Shown here piece by piece: positions 14,283-22,029 of a DNA stretch of 64,000 nucleotides. Numbering within the stretch: position 1 is the stretch's first letter; the number at the start of each line of letters is the position of its first letter. The stretch covers positions 496,001 to 560,000 of the forward strand of contig CAWJCM010000007.1 of NCBI GenBank assembly GCA_963841405.1. The letters run 5' to 3'. Source of the DNA: DATBLE01 sp963841405 (GTDB lineage: Bacteria > Actinomycetota > Thermoleophilia > Gaiellales > Gaiellaceae). Under the pieces are notes generated by a model. The model was not told the DNA's origin. It was given only the letters and a program-made list of their open reading frames with translations, and searched no databases. A program made the translations under genes and the position numbers.

Positions 14283-15523
14283 TAGTCGTCCGGGTCGCGG
14301 AGGTCGAACAGGTGCCGGACGGCCTGAGCGTAGCCGCCGCCGTCCGCGCCGGCGGCTGCCTCCTTCAGGCGAACCGTCGGCGGATGGAGCAGCTTGTTGA
14401 CGATCTGCGCCGTGACCGACTCGACCGCCTCCTCCTGCGACTCGGACAGCCCGAGGCGCCCACGGACGCGCGCCAGCTCGCCCGCGCGGACCTCCTCGGC
14501 CCATGCCCGCAGCGACGCGATCGCGGGGACGACCTCGCGGGACGCCTGCCACTCACGGAAGCCCTCGGCCTCCTCCGCGACGATCGCCTCGGCCCGGGCC
14601 GCCTCCCGCCGGCGGCCGGCGAGGCTGGAGGCGACCACGGACTCCAGGTCGTCGATGTCGTACAGGTAACAGGCGTCGAGCTCGTGGATCGCCGGGTCGA
14701 GGTCGCGCGGAACGGCGAGGTCGATCAGGAACAGCGGGCGCCCCTTCCGGCCGTGGAGGGCGGCCCCGACCTCGTCGCGCATTAGCACCCAGCCGGGCGA
14801 ACCGGTCGAGGAGACGACCACGTCGACCTCGCCGAGCACGGCTGCGGCGCGGTCGAGCCCGATCCCTTCGCCGGCGAAGGCGGACGCGAGCTCGGCGGCA
14901 CGCTGGGGCGAGCGGTTGGCGACGAACGCGATCGACGCACCGCGCGCGCCGAGACTGCGGGCGGCGAGCTCGGCCATGTGGCCGGCGCCGACGAGCAGGA
15001 CACGGCACCCGTCCAGTCGGCCGAACACCTGCTGCGCCAGGGCCGCGGCGGCCGACGAGACCGATGCCGGGCTCTCGGCGATCGCGGTCTCGGCACGCAC
15101 CTTCTTCCCCGCGTGCAGCGCCTGACGGAACAGCCGGTCGAGCACCGCGCCGGTCGCACCCGCATCGAATGCGCTCCGGACCTGGCCGAGAATCTCCCCC
15201 TCGCCGGGAACGAGCGAGTCGAGTCCGGCGGCCACGCGAAAGAGGTGCAGAGCGGCGGCCTCGTCGGCGAGCCGGTAGACGACTGCACGGAGCTCGTCGC
15301 CCGCGAGGCCGCTGATCGACTCGAGGACGGCCAGTGCCCGCCGGTCCGCGTCCTCGCCGACGACGTACAGCTCCGTCCGGTTGCAGGTCGAGAGGCACAC
15401 GGCCTCGCCTTCCGTCGCGAGCGACGCCGCGAGCTCGCCCGCCTGCGGCAGCGGCACGAACGCCCGCTCGCGGACGGCCACAGGGGTACCGCGGTGCGAG
15501 AGGCCGATCAGTGTCAGGGTCAT
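14282..15523 (-). CDS. hemA: Glutamyl-tRNA reductase
   Basis: Reduces glutamyl-tRNA to glutamate-1-semialdehyde, the first step of C5-pathway heme synthesis. Active-site Cys in LSTCNRTELYVVG (Cys47), GLDSLVPGEGEILGQVR, VLLVGAGHMAELAARSL (NADPH-binding), VANRSPQRAAELA, SSTGSPGWVL, IDLAVPRDLDP and the C-terminal dimerisation helix. 413 residues is normal. ATG overlaps the hemX stop as ATGA. hemB and hemL are not in the window. Confidence 0.95.
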   Translation of the reverse strand: MTLTLIGLSHRGTPVAVRERAFVPLPQAGELAASLATEGEAVCLSTCNRTELYVVGEDADRRALAVLESISGLAGDELRAVVYRLADEAAALHLFRVAAGLDSLVPGEGEILGQVRSAFDAGATGAVLDRLFRQALHAGKKVRAETAIAESPASVSSAAAALAQQVFGRLDGCRVLLVGAGHMAELAARSLGARGASIAFVANRSPQRAAELASAFAGEGIGLDRAAAVLGEVDVVVSSTGSPGWVLMRDEVGAALHGRKGRPLFLIDLAVPRDLDPAIHELDACYLYDIDDLESVVASSLAGRRREAARAEAIVAEEAEGFREWQASREVVPAIASLRAWAEEVRAGELARVRGRLGLSESQEEAVESVTAQIVNKLLHPPTVRLKEAAAGADGGGYAQAVRHLFDLRDPDD

Positions 15524-16308
15524 GAGAAGTGGCCCACCTGGAGCCCGAGTCGGGCGACGACCACGAACGCGAACCCCACCAGCGCCAGGTAGGCAGCCCT
15601 CCGGCCGTGCCAGCCGGCCTCGTAGCGGAGGACGAGATAGCTGCCGTAGACGGCCCAGGTGCCGAGCGTGACCGCCATCAGCGCGTCGACCGAGGCGCCC
15701 TGGTCGCGGAGGCGGACGAGCCCGGCGACGATCCCGGCGGTCAGCGCGGGCAGCGCGACTGCGATCGTGCGGCTGGTCAGGGTCTCGAGCGTGAGCAGCG
15801 ACGGCGCGCGGCCGAGCAGCGGCGCGGGCCGGCGGCTCTTTAGCCGGCGCTCCTGCCACAGATACAGCCCCGACAGGGCGGCGGCGAGCGTGAACGCGGC
15901 GAACGCGAACGAGAGCAGGCCGACGTGGACGACCAGGAACGTGGTCGAGTAGCGGCTCGTCCCACCCTCGCCGATGCCGCCGCCCAGCCGCGCGAGCACG
16001 AGCAACCCGGCGGCCACCGGCATCACGGCCAACCCGAGCAGGCGATACCGCGTCCGGCAGCCCCAGACGAGATACACGCTGACCACGAGCCAGACGAACA
16101 GGTTCAGCGAGCCGGCCCAGGTCGACCAGGGGAAGCCGTCGGCGCGCGCTGCCTCCTCGACGAGCAGGGCGGTCTGGAGAAGCCACCCGAGCCGGACACC
16201 CCAGGTCGCCACCCGGCCCGCCGGCCCCGGGCGCCGCGCGTCCACGGCATAGGCGATCGCTGCGCCGGCGTACGCGAGGAAGGCGAACCCGAAGAGGTAC
16301 TCAGCCAT
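15520..16308 (-). CDS. hemX: HemX/CcsA-type cytochrome c assembly membrane protein
   Basis: 262-residue polytopic protein (about eight hydrophobic segments) of the CcmC/CcmF/CcsA heme-handling superfamily. The tryptophan-rich motif is reduced to STWAGSLNLFVWLVV, and a conserved periplasmic His is in VVHVGLLSFAFAAF. Lying between a CcmD-like peptide and hemA, it could be HemX (affecting HemA levels) or CcsA (heme export). Its ATG overlaps the preceding small ORF by 8 nt and its end overlaps hemA as ATGA. Confidence 0.8.
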   Translation of the reverse strand: MAEYLFGFAFLAYAGAAIAYAVDARRPGPAGRVATWGVRLGWLLQTALLVEEAARADGFPWSTWAGSLNLFVWLVVSVYLVWGCRTRYRLLGLAVMPVAAGLLVLARLGGGIGEGGTSRYSTTFLVVHVGLLSFAFAAFTLAAALSGLYLWQERRLKSRRPAPLLGRAPSLLTLETLTSRTIAVALPALTAGIVAGLVRLRDQGASVDALMAVTLGTWAVYGSYLVLRYEAGWHGRRAAYLALVGFAFVVVARLGLQVGHFS

Positions 16309-16453
16309 CGACCCGCTTCCGCGCCAGGTCGGTCAGCTCCCCCACCTCGCGCTCGAGCCGCGCCAGCTTCAGCGCCATGATCAGGAAGTAGACGAGCACG
16401 AAAGCGAAGACCACCAGGTAAGCCGCCGCAACGTACTTTTCTTCGGTACTCAT
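16301..16453 (-). CDS. ccmD: Small CcmD-like single-pass membrane protein
   Basis: 50 residues beginning MSTEEKYVAAAYLVVFAFV, with one hydrophobic helix (about residues 9-28) followed by a charged C-terminal helix ALKLARLEREVGELTDLARK. Size, topology and position after ccmC fit CcmD, the small partner of the CcmABC heme exporter. A second in-frame ATG lies 12 nt upstream. Sequence identity across CcmD proteins is low, so the call leans on context. Confidence 0.68.
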   Translation of the reverse strand: MSTEEKYVAAAYLVVFAFVLVYFLIMALKLARLEREVGELTDLARKRVDG

Positions 16454-16486
16454 GGATTCGCGCATCGATTCGCTGTGATGGTTTTC

Positions 16487-16616
16487 GCCGCCGCGACCGA
16501 CCTGGCGGGCGCGGCATCGAACCGTTTGCCGCGAGAACGATCGCGAACGCTCCCGGCGAAGCCGGCGGCGGAGCTCGGAAGCGGGCCCGTGGGGGAAACC
16601 TGCTGTTTCCCCCACG
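16487..16616 (-). repeat. Composite hairpin repeat, copy 3, between ccmC and ccmD
   Basis: GC-rich module CGCCGCCGCGACCGACC...GGGCGCGGC (16487-16515), a segment GGCGAAGCCGGCGGCGGAGC (16555-16574), and the hairpin CGTGGGGGAAAC (16588-16599), loop CTGCT, GTTTCCCCCACG (16605-16616). The hairpin begins immediately after the ccmC stop codon. It interrupts an otherwise overlapping operon, so it may separate ccmC from ccmD by partial termination or RNA processing. Confidence 0.75.
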
Positions 16617-17303
16617 TCATGCCAGGAGCTCCCGCAGCTCCTTCAGCCGCGCGTCCAGCCGCTTGCCGGCGAGCTCGAACTGGTAGAGCGCCGCGAACAG
16701 CGCCAGCATCGCGGCGAGGCAGACGCAGAAGGTGAAGAACTGCGAGCCGGCCATCTGCGGCCCGTGCCGGTTGAAGGCGACCGGATGGATGTACTGGTTC
16801 GCGAGCCGGATGGCGAGGAAGCTGATCGGGATCAGGACGACCCCGAACAGGGAGTAGACGGCGCAGAGGTTCGCCCGTTGCGGCCCAGCCTCGACCGAGT
16901 AGCGGAGCATGAAGTACGCCGAGTAGAACAGGAAGAGCACGAGGAACAGCACGAGCTGCCGCTCGCTCCAGAGCCACCAGTGACCCCAGCGGAACTTGGC
17001 CCAGAGCGAGCCGGTCAGCAACGTCATCGCGCCGAAGATGACGCCGAGGTGGATTGCGACGTAGCTCTCCAGATCGGCCCCGGGCTTGCCCTTCCAGAGG
17101 TGGACGAGCCCCTTCCACGCCCCCCAACCGAAGCACGCGTAAGCGGTCAGCGCGATCGGGACGTGGAAGTAGAAGATCTTCTGGTTGAGGCCGTCCTCGT
17201 CGACCGGCGCGTAGAAGAAGACCAGCGCGATCGCCGCGGGCACCAGCACGGCGGCGAGCGTCGCTGACAGCGCGAGCTGGTTATTCCGTAACGACGTACT
17301 CAA
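16617..17303 (-). CDS. ccmC: CcmC-type heme transport protein for cytochrome c maturation
   Basis: Six-helix heme-handling protein. N-terminal helix, then KIFYFHVPIALTAY with a conserved His, HLGVIFGAMTLLTGSLWAKF, the tryptophan-rich heme motif WGHWWLWSERQLVLFLVLF, and a second His in YIHPVAFNRHGPQMA. I chose the TTG at 17303, overlapping the ccmB end by 23 nt (about 228 residues); an ATG at 17336 would add 11 residues. Works with CcmA/B and CcmD to load heme for apocytochromes; CcmE/F are not visible here. Confidence 0.87.
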   Translation of the reverse strand: MSTSLRNNQLALSATLAAVLVPAAIALVFFYAPVDEDGLNQKIFYFHVPIALTAYACFGWGAWKGLVHLWKGKPGADLESYVAIHLGVIFGAMTLLTGSLWAKFRWGHWWLWSERQLVLFLVLFLFYSAYFMLRYSVEAGPQRANLCAVYSLFGVVLIPISFLAIRLANQYIHPVAFNRHGPQMAGSQFFTFCVCLAAMLALFAALYQFELAGKRLDARLKELRELLA

Positions 17304-17922
17304 AGGAGGCCCAGGAGATGATCGCAAAGACCGCATCGTAGAGCGCGAGAAACCCCAGGTAACGAGCGGGTTCGTCCGCCACGCTCGCTCCTACGCCGCC
17401 GACGACGATCGGGATTGCGAGCGGGAGGAAGAGCAGGGGTAGGAGCAGCTCGCGGGCGCGTCCGGCGACCGCCATCGCGGCGAGCACGGTGCCGACGGCG
17501 CAGATGCCGAGATCGGCGAGCGCCACCCCGGCGACGGTCGCGCCGTCGATGCCCGAGAAGAAGAGCCCGAACGCGGGCAGGGCGACCAGCTCCGCGACGA
17601 CGAGGAAGCCGAGCATCGACACCGTCTTCGCCAGCCAGATCGCGCTGCGGTCGCAGGGGGCGAGCAGCAGGCCGTCGAGCAGCCGCTGCTCCCGCTCGGC
17701 GACGAAGGCGCGGGTCAGGCCGAGGAGAGCGGTGAAGACGATCGCCACCCAGAGGAGCCCCTTGGCGGCGAGCTCGGAGCTGCCGAAAGGCAGGGCGAAG
17801 TGGAAGACAACGAGGGCGGCGACGACGAAGAGCAGCATCGCCGGGACGACGCTGCGGACCCGCAGCTCGAGGCGGAGGTCCTTGCGCGCCAGCGTGGCGA
17901 CGTCGGCGAAGTAGGCGCTCAC
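17281..17922 (-). CDS. ccmB: Heme exporter subunit CcmB
   Basis: 213-residue ABC-2 type permease with six hydrophobic segments. N-terminal cytosolic LARKDLRLELRVRSVVPAML, then ALPFGSSELAAKGLLWVAIVF and FVAEREQRLLDGLLLAPCDRSAIWLAK are close to the CcmB signature. GTG start overlaps the ccmA stop as GTGA, so the ATPase and permease are translationally coupled. Confidence 0.9.
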   Translation of the reverse strand: MSAYFADVATLARKDLRLELRVRSVVPAMLLFVVAALVVFHFALPFGSSELAAKGLLWVAIVFTALLGLTRAFVAEREQRLLDGLLLAPCDRSAIWLAKTVSMLGFLVVAELVALPAFGLFFSGIDGATVAGVALADLGICAVGTVLAAMAVAGRARELLLPLLFLPLAIPIVVGGVGASVADEPARYLGFLALYDAVFAIISWASFEYVVTE

Positions 17923-18503
17923 GCAAAGGCCAATCGCTGAGAGGACAGTGCGTCGAGCCGCGCCGGTTCGTGGGTGGAGACGACGAAGGTCGCCTGCGGC
18001 CGCAGCTCGCCGAGCTCCCGATCGAGCAGCGCGGCGCCCTCCTCGTCGAGCGCGCTGAAGGGCTCGTCCAGCACGAGCAGCTCCGGACCGTGCAGCCACG
18101 TCCGGCAGAGCGCGAGCCGCTGGAGCATCCCGCGCGAGAACGAGTCGGCGCGCTGGTTACGAGCATCCCAGAGCCCGAAGCGCTCGAGCAGCATGCCGAT
18201 CCGCTCCCGGCGCTCGGGCACGCGGTAGAGCCGGCCGTAGAGGTCGAGGTTCTCGAGCGCGGTCAGCTCGCGGTAGACCAGCGGCTCGTGGCCGAGGAAC
18301 CCGATCCGCTCGCGTGGCGCGTCGACATCGAGCTCGCCCGCTGTGGGAACGAGCAGCCCGGCGATCAGCCGCAGCAGCGTCGTCTTGCCGGAACCGTTCG
18401 GGCCGGTGAGCAGCAGGAACGAGCCGCGCCCGACGTCGAGGTCGAGATCGCGGATCACGTGCTTCGCGCCGAATGTCCGCCCGAGCTTGCGCGCCGCGAT
18501 CAC
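17919..18503 (-). CDS. ccmA: Heme exporter ATP-binding subunit CcmA
   Basis: 194-residue ABC ATPase: Walker A LLLTGPNGSGKTTLLRLIAGL (about residues 31-51), Q-loop region replaced by GFLGHEPLVY, signature SRGMLQRLALCRT, Walker B LLVLDEPFSALDEEG, switch VVSTHEPAR. GTG overlaps the ubiA stop as GTGA. Clustering with ccmB and ccmC supports the cytochrome c role over a generic exporter. Confidence 0.88.
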   Translation of the reverse strand: MIAARKLGRTFGAKHVIRDLDLDVGRGSFLLLTGPNGSGKTTLLRLIAGLLVPTAGELDVDAPRERIGFLGHEPLVYRELTALENLDLYGRLYRVPERRERIGMLLERFGLWDARNQRADSFSRGMLQRLALCRTWLHGPELLVLDEPFSALDEEGAALLDRELGELRPQATFVVSTHEPARLDALSSQRLAFA

Positions 18504-19363
18504 CGCGCGAGGACATCCGCGAGGACGAAGCCGAAGAAGGTGACGCTGATCACCCCGTTCATCGCGAAGAAGGCGGCATCGAGCCGGCGCAGATCGCCCG
18601 GGTGGACGAGCGAGTGCTCGTAGGAGAGGAGCCCCGCGACGACCGCGACTCCGATCCAGTAGATCAGGCCCACGTCCAGGCCTGCGCCGGCCGCCGCGAG
18701 CAGCCAGACCGTGAGCAGGTGCAGTACCCGTGCGCTGCGGAAGACCCCTCGCTCGCCCCAGCGCGTGGCCCAGGAATGCAGGCCCTGCGCCCGATCGATC
18801 TCGACATCGAAGAGCGAATAGAAGAGGTCGAATCCGGCGACCCAGCACGCGACCGCGCCGCCCAGCGCCCAGGCCTGCCAGGGGAGGTCGCCACGGATCG
18901 CGATCCACGCCCCCATCGGCGCGAGGCCGTCGACCGCACCGAGCCAGAGGTGCGCGAGCCAGGTGACGCGCTTCAGGTACGGATAGATCACGAAGCCCGC
19001 GACGGGAATCGGCCAGAGCCAGCGGCAGATCGGGTCGAGCTGCCAGACCGCGCCCAGAAAGACCGCCAGCGAGGCGAGACAGAAGAGCATCACCTGTGTC
19101 CGGTTGAGCCGGCCCGCCGGGAGCTCGCGGCCGGCCGTGCGCGGGTTGCGAGCGTCGATCTCGGCGTCGATCAGCCGGTTGAGCGCCATCGCCAGCGAGC
19201 GGGCACCGACCATCGCCACCGTGATCCAGACAAGATCGTGCGCGCTGGGAACGGCGCCGACGGCCAGGAACGCTCCCACGTAGGCGAACGGCAGCGCGAA
19301 GACGGTGTGCTCGATCTTGACGAGCGAGGCGAACCGCCGGGGGTACGCCACGACGGTGCTCAT
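18500..19363 (-). CDS. ubiA: UbiA-family prenyltransferase (menaquinone type, MqnP-like)
   Basis: 287-residue polytopic prenyltransferase. First Asp-rich motif NRLIDAEIDARNPRTAGRELP and second motif DLFYSLFDVEIDRAQGLHS hold the prenyl-diphosphate/Mg sites; KIEHTVFALPFAY at the N-terminus is typical of the 4-hydroxybenzoate-octaprenyltransferase-like proteins used in futalosine-pathway menaquinone synthesis. The pathway assignment is inferred; no mqn genes are visible. ATG overlaps the mog stop as ATGA. Confidence 0.85.
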   Translation of the reverse strand: MSTVVAYPRRFASLVKIEHTVFALPFAYVGAFLAVGAVPSAHDLVWITVAMVGARSLAMALNRLIDAEIDARNPRTAGRELPAGRLNRTQVMLFCLASLAVFLGAVWQLDPICRWLWPIPVAGFVIYPYLKRVTWLAHLWLGAVDGLAPMGAWIAIRGDLPWQAWALGGAVACWVAGFDLFYSLFDVEIDRAQGLHSWATRWGERGVFRSARVLHLLTVWLLAAAGAGLDVGLIYWIGVAVVAGLLSYEHSLVHPGDLRRLDAAFFAMNGVISVTFFGFVLADVLAR

Positions 19364-19842
19364 GTCTGCTCGTGTCCCGACTGCGAGTCGCCGGCGAGCA
19401 GCTGCAGCGCGTGGGCGAGTGCCGGTTGCAGCACCGCGAAGCCGTCACGGCACCCGCCCGGCGAGCCCGGCAGGTTGACGACCAGGGTCGAGCCGCACAC
19501 GCCGGCGATCCCTCGGGAGAGAAGCCCGTGCGGGGTCTTCACGATCGAGTCGGCCCGGAGCGCCTCTGCGATCCCGGGTGCGGACCGATCGAGAACCTGC
19601 ATCGTCGCCTCCGGTGTGACGTCCCGCGGGCCGAGACCGGTGCCGCCGGTGGTGAACACCACCTGGACGTTGTCGGCCAAGGCAACGATGGCGGCGGCGA
19701 TCGTATCCCGTTCGTCCGGAACCACCCGCCGCTCGACCTCGAAGCCCTCAGCGGACAGGAGCTCGCCGAGAACGTCGCCGCTACGATCCACGCGCGTTCC
19801 CTCGGAGACACCGTCCGAGACGGTCAGCACTCCTGCCCTCAC
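19360..19842 (-). CDS. mog: Molybdopterin adenylyltransferase / MoaB-Mog family protein
   Basis: 160 residues: VLTVSDGVSEGTRVDRSGDVL, VVPDERDTI, VVFTTGGTGLGPRDVTPEATM and NLPGSPGGCRDGFAVL, the MoCF_biosynth nucleotide and molybdopterin motifs. Activates molybdopterin by adenylation before MoeA inserts molybdate; the moeA gene is at 28-29 kb. GTG overlaps the moaC stop as GTGA. Confidence 0.92.
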   Translation of the reverse strand: MRAGVLTVSDGVSEGTRVDRSGDVLGELLSAEGFEVERRVVPDERDTIAAAIVALADNVQVVFTTGGTGLGPRDVTPEATMQVLDRSAPGIAEALRADSIVKTPHGLLSRGIAGVCGSTLVVNLPGSPGGCRDGFAVLQPALAHALQLLAGDSQSGHEQT

Positions 19843-20285
19843 ACCGGTTCCTTCGTTTTCTCCAGCAGCCGTACGCCGGCGACGACCATCTCCTTGTCGA
19901 TCGCCTTGGCCATGTCGTAGACGGTCAGCGCGGCGACCGACGCCGCGGTCAGCGCCTCCATCTCGACACCCGTCTGCGCGGTCGTCTCGGCAGAGGCCGT
20001 GATCTCCACACCGGCGTCGCCCACCTGGAGCGAGACGTCGACGTGCGACAGCGGCACTGGATGGCAGAGCGGAATCAGGTCGGACGTGCGCTTCGCCGCC
20101 ATCACGCCGGCGAGCTGTGCGGTGACGAGCGCGTCGCCCTTGGGCAGCTCGCGCAGGCGACGGGCGGTCTCGGGTGCCATGTGCACGCCGGCCGTGGCGA
20201 CCGCGCGGCGCTTGGACAGCGGCTTGCCGCCGACGTCGACCATGCGGACGTCGCCGGCCTCGTCGACGTGCGAGAGATCGCTCAT
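19839..20285 (-). CDS. moaC: Cyclic pyranopterin monophosphate synthase
   Basis: 148 residues starting MSDLSHVDEAGDVRMVDVGG. Conserved blocks: KRRAVATAGVHM, SDLIPLCHPVPLSHV (active-site His), and TGVEMEALTAASVAALTVYDMAKAID. Converts the MoaA product to cyclic pyranopterin. First gene of the leftward cluster; TACGAT on its strand lies 10 nt upstream of the ATG. moaA is absent from the window. Confidence 0.94.
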   Translation of the reverse strand: MSDLSHVDEAGDVRMVDVGGKPLSKRRAVATAGVHMAPETARRLRELPKGDALVTAQLAGVMAAKRTSDLIPLCHPVPLSHVDVSLQVGDAGVEITASAETTAQTGVEMEALTAASVAALTVYDMAKAIDKEMVVAGVRLLEKTKEPV

Positions 20286-20332
20286 AGCCAGGGCGATCGT
20301 AGCTACGAGCCGTCCCCGCAGGGGACTGTCCT

Positions 20333-20537
20333 CGCCGGGGACAGCTTCCGGAGAGGGCGCACCGCGGTCAGCCGCACGGTGGACATCGGTCCTAACGGTG
20401 CCAGGCACTGTAAAGAGCCTGCTCGCTGCGATCTTTCCGAGAGCTTCTTAACAGTGCCTGGCACGGTGAAGTCGCGCGTCCGACCGTCGCCGGATCGTCG
20501 GGTGCGGACTCTCCGCACAGGGCAACTGTCCCCGGCG
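20333..20537. repeat. 205-nt imperfect palindromic intergenic element
   Basis: Outer arms CGCCGGGGACAG (20333-20344) and CTGTCCCCGGCG (20526-20537) are perfect inverted repeats; inner arms GTGCCAGGCACTGT (20398-20411) and ACAGTGCCTGGCAC (20451-20464) likewise. Between them GAGAG-CGCACC and ACGGT-GGAC blocks match in inverted order. So two about-80-nt repeat units face each other around a 39-nt centre. It fills most of the 292-nt gap between moaC and otsA and has no coding potential that I trust. GTGCCTGGCAC cores are typical of REP/MITE-like elements (general knowledge). Confidence 0.7.
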
Positions 20538-20577
20538 AAGCCGACCGAGCTCAGCCGCAGGGCAGACCCCTTCGGGA

Positions 20578-22029
20578 TCAGACCCTCAACGCCGAGGCCC
20601 GGTCCAGGTCGGCGAGCTGGAGGTCGAGCCACTCCGTCAGGTCGTGCTCACGGACGTGCGCGCGGATCGACGCCGCCCGCGAGCGGCGTTCCTCGTCCGG
20701 GAGCGAGAGCGCCTCGTGCAGCGCCTCCGCCTGCCCGGCGACGTCGAGGGGATCGACGGCGACGACCCACGACGCCAGCTCTTCGTACGCGCCCGCGTTC
20801 CGCGAGAGGACGATCACGCCGTCCCGGTCGTTGACGAGCGGAGCCTCCTTCGCAACCAGGTTGAGCCCGTCGAAGACCGCGTTCACGAGCAACACGTCGT
20901 ACTGCCTGTACGCCGCCACCGAACGCGGGAAGTCGTCCTGCACCTCCAGCACCACCGGCTCCCAGCCGTCGCGGGCGAACCGCTCGTTGACCTCACGGGC
21001 GGCGGCTCCGATCTCGTCCAGGTACGCCGCGTATTGCGGAATGTCCTGCCGCGAGGGGTCGAGCAGCGCCAGCATCCCGACTCGTCCGTGCGACTCCGGG
21101 TGCTCGGCGAGGTATGCCTCGAAGACCTGGAAGCCGCGAACGATGTTCTTGGACGGATCGGTGCGGTCGACCCTGACGATCATCCGCTCCTTCCGGCCTC
21201 GCTCGAGCTCGCGAGCCTCGGCGAGCACGTCGTCCCGTCGGGCCAACTCGTCGAACTCGGCCGTGTCGACGGAGATCGGATGCGCGGTGACGAGCGCGCC
21301 TCGCCCTCCGTGCTCGACCGTGCCCGCCTCCGTGTCGACGTCGGCGCCGAGGATCGCCTCGGCCGAGGCGAGAAAGTTCTCCCGCCAGCGGTGCGTGTGG
21401 AATCCGACCACGTCGTTGGCCAGCAGTCCCTCGTGGATCGCGCGGGCCGCCTGATCGGGCAGCGCGGCCCAGGCCGCCGGATCAGGCCAGGGGATGTGCA
21501 CGAAGTGCGCGAGCCGCGCCCCCGGGTACTCCGAGCGGACGAGCAACGGCGCGACGTAGAGGTGGTAATCGTGGAACCACACCGGACGCTCAGCGTCACC
21601 TGCCAGCTCGTCGACCACGGCCCGCGCGATCCCCTCGTTCACCCGGCAGTAGCTCTCCCAGGCATCTTCGAGCGGAACGTCCCCGACGAGATCCCACAGC
21701 TGGTGCTGCAGGAACCACAACGCCGGGTTGGCGAACTGGTTGTAGAAGCGGTCGAAGTCGCCGGCGTCGTGAGTGACCAGCCGGAGCCGGTACGGCGACC
21801 CGTCGCGGCCCCTCTCGTCGAACGCACCGTCGGCCTCTGCAGCGGCGGCGTGATCCTCTTCCGTCATCGCGTTGGCGATCCAGGTGATCTCATGTCGGGA
21901 CACGAGCGGGCCGAGCGCCGTGACCAGGCCGCCGCCCCCGCGGCGCGCCGTCCTGCCCTCCGCGTTCCGCCCGTAGGTGACCGGAGCACGGTTTGAGACG
22001 ACGATCAGCCGGCGGCGGTCAGTCGCCAT
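20578..22029 (-). CDS. otsA: Trehalose-6-phosphate synthase (GT20)
   Basis: Joins UDP- or GDP/ADP-glucose to glucose-6-phosphate. 483 residues: LIVVSNRAPVTYGR and RRGGGGLVTALGPLV (glucose-6-P loop), WFHDYHLYVAPLLVR, HFVHIPWPDP, VGFHTHRWRENFL, RVDRTDPSKNIVRGFQVFE, and the C-terminal NLVAKEAPLVND. No phosphatase domain is fused and no otsB is adjacent. Glucosylglycerol-phosphate synthase is a close alternative. Overlaps the htrA stop by one base (TGATG), suggesting a joint stress-response mRNA. Confidence 0.87.
   Translation of the reverse strand: MATDRRRLIVVSNRAPVTYGRNAEGRTARRGGGGLVTALGPLVSRHEITWIANAMTEEDHAAAAEADGAFDERGRDGSPYRLRLVTHDAGDFDRFYNQFANPALWFLQHQLWDLVGDVPLEDAWESYCRVNEGIARAVVDELAGDAERPVWFHDYHLYVAPLLVRSEYPGARLAHFVHIPWPDPAAWAALPDQAARAIHEGLLANDVVGFHTHRWRENFLASAEAILGADVDTEAGTVEHGGRGALVTAHPISVDTAEFDELARRDDVLAEARELERGRKERMIVRVDRTDPSKNIVRGFQVFEAYLAEHPESHGRVGMLALLDPSRQDIPQYAAYLDEIGAAAREVNERFARDGWEPVVLEVQDDFPRSVAAYRQYDVLLVNAVFDGLNLVAKEAPLVNDRDGVIVLSRNAGAYEELASWVVAVDPLDVAGQAEALHEALSLPDEERRSRAASIRAHVREHDLTEWLDLQLADLDRASALRV

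Noticed and set aside
20286..20577. Small protein gene between moaC and otsA
   Set aside because: Frames here span the inverted-repeat element and have no family resemblance or start signal.
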